64,000 nt of DNA from Salipiger bermudensis HTCC2601 (GCF_000153725.1 NZ_DS022276.1:2105442-2169441), one strand, 5' to 3'; counted from the stretch's first letter, positions 8,580 to 17,845 are shown. Translations and numbers: made by a program. Notes: generated from the sequence alone by a model not told the origin.

Positions 8580-9791
8580 CTACTCGGGCGGGTCCAGCCG
8601 TTGCGTGATCGCAGCGACGAGTTGCGCCATGTCGGTCGCCGGCTGGAGGGTTTCCTGAGCAGCCCGCCCAAGTGCGTCCTGCCGCTCGGACGCGGCGAGC
8701 CGGGTGAGGGCCTCGGCCAGCGCCGTTGCATCGGTCACCTCGATTGCGGCGTGGGCGGCAGCCAGCCGGGCAAACGGCGCGGCGTGGTTGGCCACGTCGG
8801 GCCCGTGCAGCAGGGCGGTGGCATAGGCTGCGGGTTCGAACGGCGTGTGCCCGCCGCGATCCGTCAGCGTGCCGCCGATGAACAGCCGTCCCGCAAGAGG
8901 GTAGAGCAGCCCCATCTCGCCCAGCGTGTCGGCAAGGTAGACCTCGCAACCCTCCGGCGCCTCTCCCTTGCTGCGGCGCGCGCAGCTCAGCCCGGCCTCG
9001 CGGATCAGCCGCTCGACCGCATCGCCGCGCTTGGGGTGACGCGGCGCGAGGATCAACCGCAGCTCGGGTTCACGCGCCTGCGCCAGCTTGTGCGCCGCCA
9101 GCACGATCTCTTCCTCGCCCTCGTGGGTCGAGGCGGCAAGCCACGTGTGTGTCCGATCGAAACCGGCGGTCAGCGCGGCATCTCGGCGTGGATCGGGGGC
9201 ATAGAACTCCTTGAGGTTCAGCACCGGTCCGGCGGCCGCCAGCGGCAACCCGGCGGCCAGGTAACGCTCCAGCGAGCCGGCATCCTGCGCCGAGACATAG
9301 CTCAGCCGGCGCAGCACGCCCGGCAGCAGCCCGCCGAACAGGCGCCAGCCCTTCGCGGTGCCCTCGCTCAGTCGGCCGCCGATCACGAAGACCGGGCCGG
9401 GGCAGGTGTGGATGCGATTGGGCCAGAGCTCGGATTCCAGCGTGACATGCGCCCGCACGTCCCAGTCGCGATGCATCCGCCGGGCCACCCATCCAAGATC
9501 CAGCGGCGCCAGCCGCGCGGGCAGGCCCCAGCTTTCGGCCAGCGCCACGCCGCCCTCGGAATTGCAGGTCACGAGCAGCGGCAGGTCGGGCCGGGCCTCC
9601 TGCAGCGCGGCGATCAGCGGCTTGGCAGAGGCCAGTTCACCGTTCGAGGCGGCGTGCAGCCAGAGATGCGGTCCGGGCCGGGCGGGGCTTCGGGCCAGCC
9701 GCTGGCGCAGGGCGGTCCAGTCGCGCCGCAGCACGAGACGCGCCAGCACGAACGTGGCAAAGATCGAGACGATCAGGCGGTAGAGCAGCAT
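8580..9791 (-). CDS. waaA: 3-deoxy-D-manno-octulosonic acid transferase
   Basis: Kdo transferase (KdtA/WaaA), which adds Kdo to lipid A precursors at the inner face of the cytoplasmic membrane. The 403-residue protein starts with a membrane anchor (YRLIVSIFATFVLARLVLRR). HAASNGELASAKPLI carries the catalytic Glu of the N-terminal domain, VTLESELWPN is a family hallmark, and the C-terminal GT-B half has LAASTHEGEEEIVLAAH and the FEPAAYATALLHGPDVANH donor site. Length is normal. It heads a short minus-strand operon with the NUDIX gene. Confidence 0.94.
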   Translation of the reverse strand: MLLYRLIVSIFATFVLARLVLRRDWTALRQRLARSPARPGPHLWLHAASNGELASAKPLIAALQEARPDLPLLVTCNSEGGVALAESWGLPARLAPLDLGWVARRMHRDWDVRAHVTLESELWPNRIHTCPGPVFVIGGRLSEGTAKGWRLFGGLLPGVLRRLSYVSAQDAGSLERYLAAGLPLAAAGPVLNLKEFYAPDPRRDAALTAGFDRTHTWLAASTHEGEEEIVLAAHKLAQAREPELRLILAPRHPKRGDAVERLIREAGLSCARRSKGEAPEGCEVYLADTLGEMGLLYPLAGRLFIGGTLTDRGGHTPFEPAAYATALLHGPDVANHAAPFARLAAAHAAIEVTDATALAEALTRLAASERQDALGRAAQETLQPATDMAQLVAAITQRLDPPE

Positions 9792-9878
9792 GGCACCCCT
9801 TTCCGACGCCCGGCGGCGCCCGCGCGGGGCTTAGGACGGGCCGCGCCGCGAGGCAAGCGGCAGAGGTTTGCGGGGCGC

Positions 9879-10463
9879 TCAGGCCTCGAGCTCGGCGTCC
9901 CAGTAGAGAAAGTCGATCCAGCTGTCATGCAGGTGATTGGGCGGGAACTTGCGCCCGACATTCATCAGCTCGGAGGCGCCGGGCTGGCGCGGGATCTTGC
10001 GCAGCGACATGTTGGCCTTGCGCAGCGATTTCGAGCCCTTGCGGAGGTTGCAGGGCGCGCAGGCGGCGACCACGTTCTCCCAGCTGGTGACGCCCCCGGC
10101 GGCGCGTGGCACCACGTGGTCGAAGGTCAGTTCGCCCTTCGATCCGCAATACTGGCAGCAGAATTCGTCCCTCAAAAAAAGATTAAAGCGCGTGAAGGCC
10201 ACGCGCTTTCTCGGTTTTACGTAATCTTTCAGCACCACGACGCTCGGGATCCTGAGCGTCATCGAGGGGCTTCGGACCTCCTCGTCGTATTCGGCGATGA
10301 TGTCGACCCTGTCGAGGAAGGCCGCCTTCACCGCTTCCTGCCAGGGCCAGAGCGATAGCGGGTAATAGGAAAGAGGCCTGTAATCCGCGTTGAGCACCAG
10401 CGCCGGATGCTGCTTCAGCGCCGATGGTTCCCTGACGAAATGCGTTCTGAAATTGCCGTCCAT
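9879..10463 (-). CDS. HNH endonuclease family protein
   Basis: A 194-residue HNH nuclease-fold protein. The zinc/HNH module spans about residues 100-145: FCCQYCGSKG, LTFDHVVPRAAGG, SWENVVAACAPCNLRKGSKS, giving Cys103/Cys106, catalytic His116, Asn130 and Cys135/Cys138. The N-terminal VLNADYRPLSYYPLSLWPWQ is typical of a widely conserved alphaproteobacterial chromosomal HNH protein, usually a single copy outside phages or restriction systems, whose target is unknown. No methylase or phage gene is adjacent. Confidence 0.9.
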   Translation of the reverse strand: MDGNFRTHFVREPSALKQHPALVLNADYRPLSYYPLSLWPWQEAVKAAFLDRVDIIAEYDEEVRSPSMTLRIPSVVVLKDYVKPRKRVAFTRFNLFLRDEFCCQYCGSKGELTFDHVVPRAAGGVTSWENVVAACAPCNLRKGSKSLRKANMSLRKIPRQPGASELMNVGRKFPPNHLHDSWIDFLYWDAELEA

Positions 10464-10870
10464 GGAGTGACTCGTTCCCTGCCCTGACTGCCCGTTCGAA
10501 GCACCAGAGCGGGACAGCCCGCCCCAGTCTTAAACCACTATATCTCGCGTTTGCCCTCTGGCAAGCCTCGCAATATGCGGTGTCGGGCTCTTGGCTACCC
10601 TGTTTTCGTAAAGCTCATATGACAGGCAGTTGCGGGCGGTAAGCGCCGCCGGTGCGGGGGCATCGCTCGACTGGGGCAGAGGGCTGGCTTGCGCGCATGG
10701 ACCTTGGGGGCCGTCTCTCGGCGCTGCGGTGTCATCCGAAGCTGCCGTTTGGGCTGCGCGCGGTGATCGGCTGTCTCGAGCCCTCTACGGACACCGGGTG
10801 GACAGGCCGATCACGGCGCATCATCGACTGCAGTGCTTGTCCATCAGGTCACGCCGCGTTCCGATGAGGA
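10464..10870. other. Intergenic region, no gene recognised
   Basis: These 407 bp separate the start of the HNH gene from the 3' end of a secreted hydrolase. The stretch at about 10530-10620 is less GC-rich than its surroundings and should contain the HNH promoter. Open frames crossing 10630-10870 have no recognisable domain. No tRNA cloverleaf or T-tailed terminator was found. Confidence 0.45.
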
Positions 10871-11926
10871 TCAGCCCTCGCCGCCCAATGACTTGCGAAA
10901 CGCTGCAATGGTCATGTCGATCAGCTGTCGATGGATTGCCGCCCGAGAGGCGCCCTCGCCATCGGTGCAGATCGGATCCTCGATGCCTTCCTCCAGCGCA
11001 ATCTCGGCAGCGTTCGGCTTGCATTCCGCAAACATCGACGCATGGCTGGCGTCTTCGACCACTTGGTAGTCCGCGAGAGGCATTGCCTTCGCGATACCCG
11101 ATGCCCGAAGGGTCTCCGGGAGCTCGGAAGGGGGGCCGAGGTTCACGATGGACACAGGGACCGAGATGTCGGCAAGCGATGACAGGGCGAAGATATCAGC
11201 CGGCGCGGGGTCGATGGCCATGGCGAAACGCACCCGGGGGTCGCTGTTGTCGCGCCCGACGAGCGATTTGTCCATCGCATGGAGATCGACCCCGCTCTGC
11301 TGCACCCAGCTGCACAGGGAGGGATTGCTTTCGCCGGTGTCGCAATAGCCGGCAAAAAGCTCGGGATCGAGCCTAGCCCCGACCGTGGACAGGGCGCTGT
11401 TGCCACCCATCGACAGGCCCAGAACCCCGATCCGATCGCTTGCAACATGCGGATGGAAGGTTGGGTCCTTCCCGATCGCGTCAAGCGCTTGCGAAAGGTC
11501 GGATGGCCGGAGCCAGAGCTTCATGGTCTCTTCTGCAGACCGATCCCTGCCGGTGTTTCCGGGATGCGTCGGGGCGACGACGATAAAGCCGTCCTCGGCC
11601 AGTGGCACCGCGATCCAGCTCATCGCCTCGGCCCGGCCCGCCAGGCCCGCTCCGTGGGACAACAGGACGATGGGGAATGTGCCGTCGCGTATCGGCGCCC
11701 CCTGTCTCGCCTCGGTTCCCTCGAAGAAAATGTTCTCACCCAGCGTCACGGTCTCGCCAGCCTCGGCGGCAGGATACCAGATCGTCACATCCAGATCGGT
11801 CTCGCGTTCATCAGACACGACCGAACGTTTCTCTATGCCAGCGAGGCCGTCGGCCGCGAGCAACTGGCCGCACGATGCGATGACAATCATACCGCCGAGG
11901 CCAATCAATCGTGTCATCGAGGTCAT
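10871..11926 (-). CDS. Exported alpha/beta hydrolase (dienelactone hydrolase-like)
   Basis: A 351-residue alpha/beta hydrolase of the predicted dienelactone hydrolase/PAF-acetylhydrolase-like group. The N-terminal stretch MTRLIGLGGMIVIASCG is a signal sequence; IASC fits a lipobox, so it may be a lipoprotein, although a later signal peptidase I site at LLAADG is also possible. The oxyanion strand is FPIVLLSHGAGLAGRAEAM, the nucleophile elbow GLSMGGNSAL, and VEDASHASMF supplies the likely catalytic His. The ATG at 11926 has GGAG 9 bp upstream. The natural substrate is unknown, probably an ester. Confidence 0.82.
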   Translation of the reverse strand: MTSMTRLIGLGGMIVIASCGQLLAADGLAGIEKRSVVSDERETDLDVTIWYPAAEAGETVTLGENIFFEGTEARQGAPIRDGTFPIVLLSHGAGLAGRAEAMSWIAVPLAEDGFIVVAPTHPGNTGRDRSAEETMKLWLRPSDLSQALDAIGKDPTFHPHVASDRIGVLGLSMGGNSALSTVGARLDPELFAGYCDTGESNPSLCSWVQQSGVDLHAMDKSLVGRDNSDPRVRFAMAIDPAPADIFALSSLADISVPVSIVNLGPPSELPETLRASGIAKAMPLADYQVVEDASHASMFAECKPNAAEIALEEGIEDPICTDGEGASRAAIHRQLIDMTIAAFRKSLGGEG

Positions 11927-12233
11927 GCTGAGGCTCCAAGGGACTGGCGAGTAATCTGTTCTTGGACAACCGGTAGTGTATGTGACGGCATCCGCCAAGT
12001 CCGACAGCGGCGCTCTCTGCAAAACAGCCACTCGCGCGAGCCCCGATGGATGGCCGCGTCGCGTTGGCCAGCCCGATCACGGACACCGCCCCTGATACGC
12101 AGGGCAGGGCGATGTGGGGGTCTCCAGATGCGGGTTTGGTGGCGCCTGGAGGGCCGGCCCTGATATTGTCAGCGTGAACGACGCACGCTCCCGGTTGAGC
12201 CTGGGCCCCGTGATCCCCGGTATGGCGCCGAGG
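11927..12233. other. Intergenic region, nothing recognised
   Basis: These 307 bp lie between the start of the exported hydrolase and the end of the lipoprotein gene, both on the minus strand. I saw no domain-bearing open frame, RNA gene or strong terminator. The hydrolase promoter should be at its left end. Confidence 0.4.
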
Positions 12234-12629
12234 TCAGCCCGGTGGGGTGGCCTCTTCGGGATAGGTGGCCTGACATTGTGCCACGTCGGTCTCGGCGGCC
12301 TTGCGCAGGGCGGGGATGGCCTTGGCAAGTTCGGCATCGCGCGCCTGCAGCGCCTCGGCATCGACCGGGATGCGGCGTGTCACCGGCTGGGTGTCGGTGG
12401 TCCAGCAGGGATAGATTCCGCCGCCGCTGCGGCACCATCTCTGTCGTTCGACCTGCCGAAACTCGGTCTTGTAGGTGTAGCCCCGGGCAAGATCCTGCGC
12501 GATCCTGCTGCGTTCGGACACGGCAGAGCGCCACGGCGCGGCGGCGTCGCGGATGCAGGCTTCGCGCGGGGTGGCGCAGGCGGAGAGGGCAAGCAGCCCG
12601 ATCAGGGGAATGGCAGCAGTGAGTCTCAT
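12234..12629 (-). CDS. Small lipoprotein of unknown function
   Basis: A 131-residue protein with a clear lipoprotein signal: MRLTAAIPLIGLLALSAC, lipobox LSAC with lipidated Cys18. The mature part has four further Cys residues (CIRDAA, RWCRSG, YPCWTT, AQCQAT), suggesting two disulfides in the periplasm. A central tract ARGYTYKTEFRQVERQRWC and a predicted helix DAEALQARDAELAKAIPALR follow. I do not recognise a family with an assigned role. It stands alone on the minus strand. Confidence 0.72.
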   Translation of the reverse strand: MRLTAAIPLIGLLALSACATPREACIRDAAAPWRSAVSERSRIAQDLARGYTYKTEFRQVERQRWCRSGGGIYPCWTTDTQPVTRRIPVDAEALQARDAELAKAIPALRKAAETDVAQCQATYPEEATPPG

Positions 12630-13011
12630 GGCACCACCATATACCGGAAGGCGAGCGCGTCGATTGTCTCATATCAAACAGGTGACTATCAAACTGGCCA
12701 CGATCGCCGTCCGCCACGCCGAAAGCTGTCGCGAGCAGGCGTCGGGTCATTGGCCCCCGCCATGCCGCGTCATGGTCTGCGCGCCATTGGGAAGGGCCGC
12801 GACGGAAGCGCCAACTGTCTGCGTTTCATCCTCGACGCGGCGACGCGCGCCGGGATAGTCATGAGCCGAGGGGCCGAACCGCTCGTTCATCGGTCAGAGC
12901 GGAACCGGCGGTCCGAGATCAACCGGAGCCCGTGCGCCAGGCCGCGTACTCGGCAGCCCGGAGGCAGGATGCTCAATAGGGGGCGCGGCCCTCGCAGAAG
13001 GAGAAATGACG
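12630..13011. other. Divergent intergenic region, nothing recognised
   Basis: About 380 bp between the divergent lipoprotein and I78 inhibitor genes. The stretch should contain both promoters. Open frames within it lack family similarity and ribosome binding sites. The short AT-richer part at 12660-12700 (TCTCATATCAAACAGG) is the most promoter-like piece, but no confident -35/-10 pair can be set. Confidence 0.4.
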
Positions 13012-13284
13012 ATGAAATACATCGCCCTCATGGCGCTGGCAGCGCTTCCGCTTTCGGCCTGCATGGCAGAAGAGACCCCGGCCACAGGCGATCCTACGGA
13101 CACCTGCGGCATGTCCGGGTACAGCAGCCTGGTCGGCACGAACGTGGCCGCCGTGACCCTGCCCGCGGACAAGGTCGTGCGGGTGCTCAAGGAGGGCCAG
13201 CCGGCGACGATGGATTTCCTCGAGGATCGCCTCAACATCGAGACCGACGACGACGGCATCATCCTGCGCCTCTACTGCGGCTGA
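13012..13284 (+). CDS. I78 family peptidase inhibitor lipoprotein
   Basis: A 90-residue protein of the I78 peptidase inhibitor family (potato-inhibitor-I-like fold). A lipoprotein signal MKYIALMALAALPLSAC precedes the domain. The domain shows CGMSGYSSLVGTNVAAV, then VVRVLKEGQPATMDFLEDRL and the C-terminal GIILRLYCG, the usual I78 pattern where the last strand carries the R-x-x-C-G ending. I chose the ATG at 13012 because AAGGAG lies 8 bp upstream; the ATG at 13006 is only 2 bp from it. It probably protects the envelope against serine proteases; the target is unknown. Confidence 0.85.
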   Translation: MKYIALMALAALPLSACMAEETPATGDPTDTCGMSGYSSLVGTNVAAVTLPADKVVRVLKEGQPATMDFLEDRLNIETDDDGIILRLYCG

Positions 13285-13434
13285 GCGGCTTCATATCGCG
13301 CGCGTGACCCGGCGCCAATCCGCCGGTTCGTGCCGCCAGGCGGCGGAACCAAACGCTGTCACGGTGGGTTGTCTGGTCAATAACGGGGACGTGAGCGCCC
13401 CGCGGAACAGAGACCAGACAGAAGGATATCCGAT

Positions 13435-13722
13435 ATGAAAACCGGACCCGTTATCGCCGTTGCCGCCGTTGCCGTCGCCGTGATCGCCATCGGCTCCTAC
13501 ATGATCGATTTCGACGTGACCGACGAGGGCGCGCTGCCCGATGTGGACGTCTCGGTCGAGGGCGGTGAGTTGCCCGAGGTCGACGCCGAGGTCGGCTCGA
13601 TCGAGACCGGCACCACCACCGAGACCGTGGAAGTTCCGGATGTCGACGTCGATGTCGACACCGAGGAAGCCCAGATCGAACTGCCGACCGTCGAGGTGAA
13701 CCCGCCGTCGGACGACAGCTGA
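13435..13722 (+). CDS. Small membrane-anchored acidic repeat protein
   Basis: A 95-residue protein: a short basic start (MKTGP), one membrane segment (VIAVAAVAVAVIAIGSYMI), then a strongly acidic tail with almost no basic residues. The tail repeats a P-[DET]-V-[DE] unit: LPDVDVSV, LPEVDAEV, VPDVDVDV, LPTVEVNP. AGAAGGA precedes the ATG and a strong terminator follows, so it is a real single-gene unit. I do not recognise a family. The tail should face the periplasm and could bind cations, which is inference from composition only. Confidence 0.75.
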   Translation: MKTGPVIAVAAVAVAVIAIGSYMIDFDVTDEGALPDVDVSVEGGELPEVDAEVGSIETGTTTETVEVPDVDVDVDTEEAQIELPTVEVNPPSDDS

Positions 13723-13751
13723 TCCCGCGTCCCCCGGACGTAAGGCACATC

Positions 13752-13788
13752 AAAGCCCCCTTCGCCCGCAGGCGGAGGGGGCTTTTTT
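13752..13788 (+). terminator. Rho-independent terminator after the acidic protein gene
   Basis: AAAGCCCCCT and AGGGGGCTTT form a 10-bp stem around a 14-nt loop, followed by TTT. It lies 30 bp after the acidic protein's stop codon. Confidence 0.9.
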
Positions 13789-13872
13789 CTGTCTGCCACG
13801 GCCCGGTATGGCGCGCGCTTTAATGGCCCGTTTACCAATCCCGGACCATTCTGCGGTCAGGAGGGCGAGACG

Positions 13873-14190
13873 ATGCACCCGGTCGACGAACTACATCACC
13901 TGCGCCGCGAGATGTCGAAGCTGATGACACGGGCCGACGCATTGCGGCATGCCCTGCTCGAACGCGGCGCGCCGCGCCGGAGCAACGCCTTCGAGGTCAG
14001 GATCACGACGACCCGGCGTCGGACGTTCCTGAAAGACCGGCTCCCGCCGGAGATCCTCGAAGATCCGCGCTACTGGTCTGTGCACTCCACGCAAACCCTG
14101 CAGGTGGTCGCCCTTGCGGACGAACCCGACCTTTTCGAGAAAGATGCCGACGACTTCGAAGTCATCGAGAGATGGAGTGCCGCCCCCTAG
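13873..14190 (+). CDS. Hypothetical protein
   Basis: A 105-residue soluble protein with no signal peptide or membrane segment. The first 35 residues look helical ([20 protein letters not shown]), followed by a basic strand-like part [17 protein letters not shown] and an acidic end [16 protein letters not shown] do not recognise the family. GGAGGG lies upstream of the ATG. Its TAG stop at 14188-14190 overlaps the stop codon of the convergent uvrB through a shared CTAG, so the 3' ends of the two transcripts are complementary. Confidence 0.6.
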   Translation: MHPVDELHHLRREMSKLMTRADALRHALLERGAPRRSNAFEVRITTTRRRTFLKDRLPPEILEDPRYWSVHSTQTLQVVALADEPDLFEKDADDFEVIERWSAAP

Positions 14191-16385
14191 CGCTTGCGCC
14201 GCTTCACGTTGCCGCCGCGCTGGCCAGGGCGGCCCGCGGTCGAGCGTCCTGCCGCCTTGGTTGCCTCTTCCGAGGCGCGGTCCACCGCCTGCTGGCGCGC
14301 CAGCGGATCGTCTGCCACCGCGAGGTCGACCGCCTCGAGCCGCTTGATCTCGTCCCGCAGACGGGCCGCCTCCTCGAACTCGAGGTTCTCGGCCGCCTTG
14401 CGCATGTCGGTCCGCAGCCCGTTGAGCACGGTCTCGAGATTGGCGCCCTGACGCTTGGGATCGACGGTCGCGGTGACGCGGTTCATGTCAACATCGCCCT
14501 GGTAGAGCCCGGCGAGAATGTCGTCGACATTCTTCTTCACGGTCTCGGGCGTGATGCCGTGCTCCTCGTTATAGGCGATCTGCTTCTGGCGGCGGCGGTC
14601 GGTCTCGGCCAGCGCCCGCTCCATCGAGCCGGTGATGCGGTCGGCATACATGATCACCCGGCCCTCGGCATTCCGCGCCGCGCGGCCGATGGTCTGGATC
14701 AGCGAGGTCTCGGAGCGCAGGAAGCCCTCCTTGTCGGCATCGAGGATGGCCACCAGACCGCATTCGGGGATGTCGAGGCCCTCACGCAGTAGGTTGATGC
14801 CGATCAGCACGTCGAACGCCCCGAGGCGCAGGTCGCGCAGGATCTCGATGCGCTCGATCGTGTCGATGTCCGAGTGCATGTAGCGCACCTTGATGCCCTG
14901 CTCGTGCAGGTACTCGGTCAGATCCTCGGCCATGCGCTTGGTCAGCACGGTGCAGAGCGTGCGGTAGCCGTCCTGTGTCACCTTGCGGATCTCGTCGAGC
15001 AGGTCGTCGACCTGCATCTCAACGGGGCGGATCTCGACCTGTGGGTCGAGCAGGCCGGTGGGGCGGATCACCTGTTCGGTGAAGACGCCGCCGGATTCCT
15101 CAAGCTCCCACGCCGCGGGGGTTGCCGAGACGAAGATCGACTGCGGGCGCATAGCGTCCCATTCCTCGAACTTGAGGGGGCGGTTGTCCATGCAGGACGG
15201 CAGGCGGAAGCCATGCTCGGCGAGGGTGAACTTGCGCCGGTAGTCGCCGCGATACATGCCGCCGATCTGCGGCACCGAGACGTGGCTCTCGTCGGCGAAG
15301 ACGATGGCGTTGTCGGGGATGAACTCGAACAGGGTGGGGGGCGGCTCGCCCGGCGCACGGCCGGTGAGATAGCGCGAGTAGTTCTCGATGCCGTTGCACA
15401 CGCCGGTGGCCTCGAGCATCTCGATATCGAAATTGGTCCGCTGCTCAAGGCGCTGGGCCTCCAGCAGCTTGCCCTCCGAGACCAGCTGGTCGAGTCGCTG
15501 CCGCAGCTCCTTCTTGATCTGGATGACGGCCTGATTCATCGTGGGCTTCGGCGTCACGTAGTGCGAGTTGGCGTAGACGCGAATGCGCTCGAAGCTGCCG
15601 GTCTTCTGCCCGGTGAGCGGGTCGAACTCGGTGATCGCCTCGAGCTCCTCGCCGAAGAACGACAGACGCCACGCCCGGTCCTCTAGGTGGGCGGGCCAGA
15701 TCTCGAGACTGTCGCCGCGCACCCGGAACGAGCCGCGCTGGAAGGCCTGATCGTTGCGGCGGTACTGCTGCGTGACCAGATCCGCCATCACCTTGCGCAT
15801 TTCGTATTCGCTGCCGGCGTGCAGATCCTGCGTCATGGCGCCGTAGGTCTCGACCGAGCCGATGCCGTAGATGCAAGACACCGAGGCCACGATGATCACG
15901 TCGTCACGCTCGAGCAGGGAGCGGGTGGCCGAGTGGCGCATCCGGTCGATCTGCTCGTTGATCTGCGATTCCTTCTCGATATAGGTGTCCGAGCGCGCCA
16001 CGTAGGCCTCGGGTTGGTAGTAATCGTAATACGACACGAAATACTCGACCGAGTTGTCCGGGAAGAAGCCCTTGAACTCTCCGTAAAGTTGTGCGGCTAG
16101 CGTCTTGTTGGGGGCGAGGATGATCGCCGGGCGCTGCGTCTCTTCGATCACCTTGGCCATTGTGAAGGTCTTGCCGGTGCCGGTGGCACCGAGCAGCACC
16201 TGGTTGCGCTCGCCCTCGTCGATCCCCGAGGACAGCTCGGCGATCGCGGTCGGCTGGTCGCCGGCGGCGTTGAACTCCGTATGCATGACGAAGCGCTTGC
16301 CGCCTTCGAGCTTTTCGCGCTCGCGCACGTCCGGGGCAGGGGCGTGCAGGACGGGCTGGGACTTGTCGGAATGGGCATAGGGCAT
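14187..16385 (-). CDS. uvrB: Excinuclease ABC subunit B
   Basis: UvrB, the damage-verifying helicase-like subunit of nucleotide excision repair. It is 732 residues from the ATG at 16385; the open frame runs further upstream but that extension is not UvrB-like. The Walker A motif GATGTGKT is at residues 66-73. The damage-binding beta-hairpin region [20 protein letters not shown] follows, then helicase motifs including [18 protein letters not shown]. The C-terminal UVR motif that contacts UvrC and UvrA is [20 protein letters not shown]. The protein ends in a basic Gly/Arg-rich tail somewhat longer than in E. coli. I found no clear LexA site upstream. Confidence 0.97.
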   Translation of the reverse strand: MPYAHSDKSQPVLHAPAPDVREREKLEGGKRFVMHTEFNAAGDQPTAIAELSSGIDEGERNQVLLGATGTGKTFTMAKVIEETQRPAIILAPNKTLAAQLYGEFKGFFPDNSVEYFVSYYDYYQPEAYVARSDTYIEKESQINEQIDRMRHSATRSLLERDDVIIVASVSCIYGIGSVETYGAMTQDLHAGSEYEMRKVMADLVTQQYRRNDQAFQRGSFRVRGDSLEIWPAHLEDRAWRLSFFGEELEAITEFDPLTGQKTGSFERIRVYANSHYVTPKPTMNQAVIQIKKELRQRLDQLVSEGKLLEAQRLEQRTNFDIEMLEATGVCNGIENYSRYLTGRAPGEPPPTLFEFIPDNAIVFADESHVSVPQIGGMYRGDYRRKFTLAEHGFRLPSCMDNRPLKFEEWDAMRPQSIFVSATPAAWELEESGGVFTEQVIRPTGLLDPQVEIRPVEMQVDDLLDEIRKVTQDGYRTLCTVLTKRMAEDLTEYLHEQGIKVRYMHSDIDTIERIEILRDLRLGAFDVLIGINLLREGLDIPECGLVAILDADKEGFLRSETSLIQTIGRAARNAEGRVIMYADRITGSMERALAETDRRRQKQIAYNEEHGITPETVKKNVDDILAGLYQGDVDMNRVTATVDPKRQGANLETVLNGLRTDMRKAAENLEFEEAARLRDEIKRLEAVDLAVADDPLARQQAVDRASEEATKAAGRSTAGRPGQRGGNVKRRKR

Positions 16386-16814
16386 CGGGCGCGGCTCCTC
16401 GGGCGGACGGAGAGAAGAATTGATGCCGCGGGGGCGAGATTCAAGGGGGTGGGGCAAGGTGCCGACAAAACGGGCAGACAGCCGGGGTCGGACGGCGCGT
16501 GCCCTAACGGGTTGAGCCGTCGGGATTTTGCTTCCATGCGCGCCGAAAAGCCCGGATTTGCGCGCGCCGCGACACACTTTTTCGTTGTAAAATCCGGGTT
16601 TCAAAATCTACCTTTTGAAGGCAAGCAGCCGGCCTGGGCCGCCAGAGGTCACGATACCCACCCCTCGCTCCCCCTGTGCCCTTCCGGTCGGACCGGCCGC
16701 TGTTTGCACCAGATTCGCCGCTATATGCCGATGATTTGACGACAAGGCGCCGCTGATCCCTTGCCCTGATCGGCCAAATTCCGGATAACGCTGGTGATCT
16801 TCAGGAGGGATTCC
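16386..16814. other. Divergent intergenic region with two inverted repeats
   Basis: This 429-bp region lies between uvrB and the NDUFS4-like gene, read divergently. It contains CCCGGATTT (16551-16559) and its complement AAATCCGGG (16590-16598), immediately followed by TTCAAAA (16600-16606) and TTTTGAA (16613-16619) with a 6-nt loop. The part 16575-16620 is AT-rich for this genome. No gene was recognised. These repeats may be operators or promoter-linked hairpins for uvrB, which is inference. Confidence 0.5.
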
Positions 16815-17126
16815 ATGCGTGCACGGATCTACCAGCCGGCCCGGACCGCGATGTCGTCGGGTCAGGGCAAGACGAAACACTGGGTGCTCGAATTCGCCGC
16901 AAGCGCGCCGCGCGAGGTCGATCCGCTGATGGGCTGGACGTCGTCCTCTGACACCCAGAGCCAGGTGCGGCTGCGCTTCGACAGCAAGGAAGCGGCGCTC
17001 GACTATGCCAAGGAGAATGGCATCGAGGCTACAGTCTCGGAGCCGAACAAGCGCAAGCCCAACGTGCGCGCCCGCGGCTATGCCGAGAACTTCGCGGTGG
17101 ATCGCCGGGGCGCCTGGACGCACTGA
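16815..17126 (+). CDS. NADH dehydrogenase accessory subunit (NDUFS4-like, ETC complex I subunit)
   Basis: A 103-residue homologue of the complex I accessory subunit NDUFS4 (ETC complex I subunit conserved region). Family marks are [20 protein letters not shown] at the start, [40 protein letters not shown] and the end [19 protein letters not shown]. In alphaproteobacteria it associates with the peripheral arm of the respiratory NADH:ubiquinone oxidoreductase. AGGAGGG sits 6 bp before the ATG, which fixes the start. The nuo operon itself is not in this window. A terminator follows. Confidence 0.92.
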   Translation: MRARIYQPARTAMSSGQGKTKHWVLEFAASAPREVDPLMGWTSSSDTQSQVRLRFDSKEAALDYAKENGIEATVSEPNKRKPNVRARGYAENFAVDRRGAWTH

Positions 17127-17172
17127 GCGCCCGGAACAGTGCGATCGGGCCCGCGCGTGCGCAGGCAGACAA

Positions 17173-17195
17173 GGGCGCCCACCGGGCGCCTTTTC
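17173..17195 (+). terminator. Rho-independent terminator after the NDUFS4-like gene
   Basis: GGCGCCC and GGGCGCC form a 7-bp GC stem with loop ACC, followed by TTTT, 47 bp after the stop codon. Confidence 0.8.
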
Positions 17196-17212
17196 CATAT
17201 CCGGGAGGGGGC

Positions 17213-17845
17213 ATGGAGTTTCTTTTCGACGGCGATCCGGCCGCACGCGCGACCATCCTTCTGGCGCATGGCGCCGGGGCGGCGATGGACACGCCGTGGA
17301 TGGCTGCGGTGGCGGGAAAGCTCGCGGAGCGTGGTCTCCGGGTCGCAAGGTTCGAGTTCGCCTACATGGCCGGGCGCCGCAGCGGCGGCTCGAAGCGCCC
17401 GCCGCCAAAGGTCACGCTGCTGGCCGAGGAATACCGCGCCGCGATTGCGGCGCTGCCGGGAGATGGCCGGCTGATCATCGGCGGCAAGAGCATGGGCGGC
17501 CGCGTCGCCAGTCTGATCGCCGATGAGCTGTTCGCGGAGGGTCGGATCGCGGGGCTGCTCTGCCTCGGCTACCCGTTCCATCCAACCGGCAAGCCCGAGA
17601 CGCTGCGGACCGAGCATCTCGCTGCGCTGCGCCCGCCCACGCTGATCTGCCAGGGCACGCGCGACCCGTTCGGAACGCGGGAGGAGGTGGCGGGCTACGG
17701 CCTTTCGCGGGCCATTGCCCTGCACTGGCTGGAAGACGGCGATCACGATCTCAAGCCGCGCAAGCGCGAGACCGGGCTGACGCTCGACGATCACCTTTCC
17801 AGCACAGCCGATGCCATCGCGCGCTGGGCCCTGGACCTGGCCTGA
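17213..17845 (+). CDS. Alpha/beta hydrolase of the KANL3/Tex30 family
   Basis: A 210-residue alpha/beta hydrolase of the KANL3/Tex30 type. ATILLAHGAGAAMDTPWM carries the oxyanion strand, the nucleophile elbow is GGKSMGGRVASL (G-x-S-x-G), the acid is likely in LICQGTRDPFGTREEV and the His in WLEDGDHDLKPRK. No signal peptide, so it is cytoplasmic. GGGAGGGGGC precedes the ATG. Substrate is unknown for this family. It stands between a terminator and the FadJ-type gene. Confidence 0.87.
   Translation: MEFLFDGDPAARATILLAHGAGAAMDTPWMAAVAGKLAERGLRVARFEFAYMAGRRSGGSKRPPPKVTLLAEEYRAAIAALPGDGRLIIGGKSMGGRVASLIADELFAEGRIAGLLCLGYPFHPTGKPETLRTEHLAALRPPTLICQGTRDPFGTREEVAGYGLSRAIALHWLEDGDHDLKPRKRETGLTLDDHLSSTADAIARWALDLA

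Noticed and set aside
10530-10620. Possible small RNA or NrdR-like box (ACCACTATATCTCGC) upstream of the HNH gene
   Set aside because: Only one imperfect site and no paired copy or regulated target; no conserved RNA structure could be recognised by eye.
13325-13350. Hairpin after the I78 inhibitor gene as a terminator
   Set aside because: The arms pair well but leave too small a loop when fully paired and no T tract follows; not strong enough to list.
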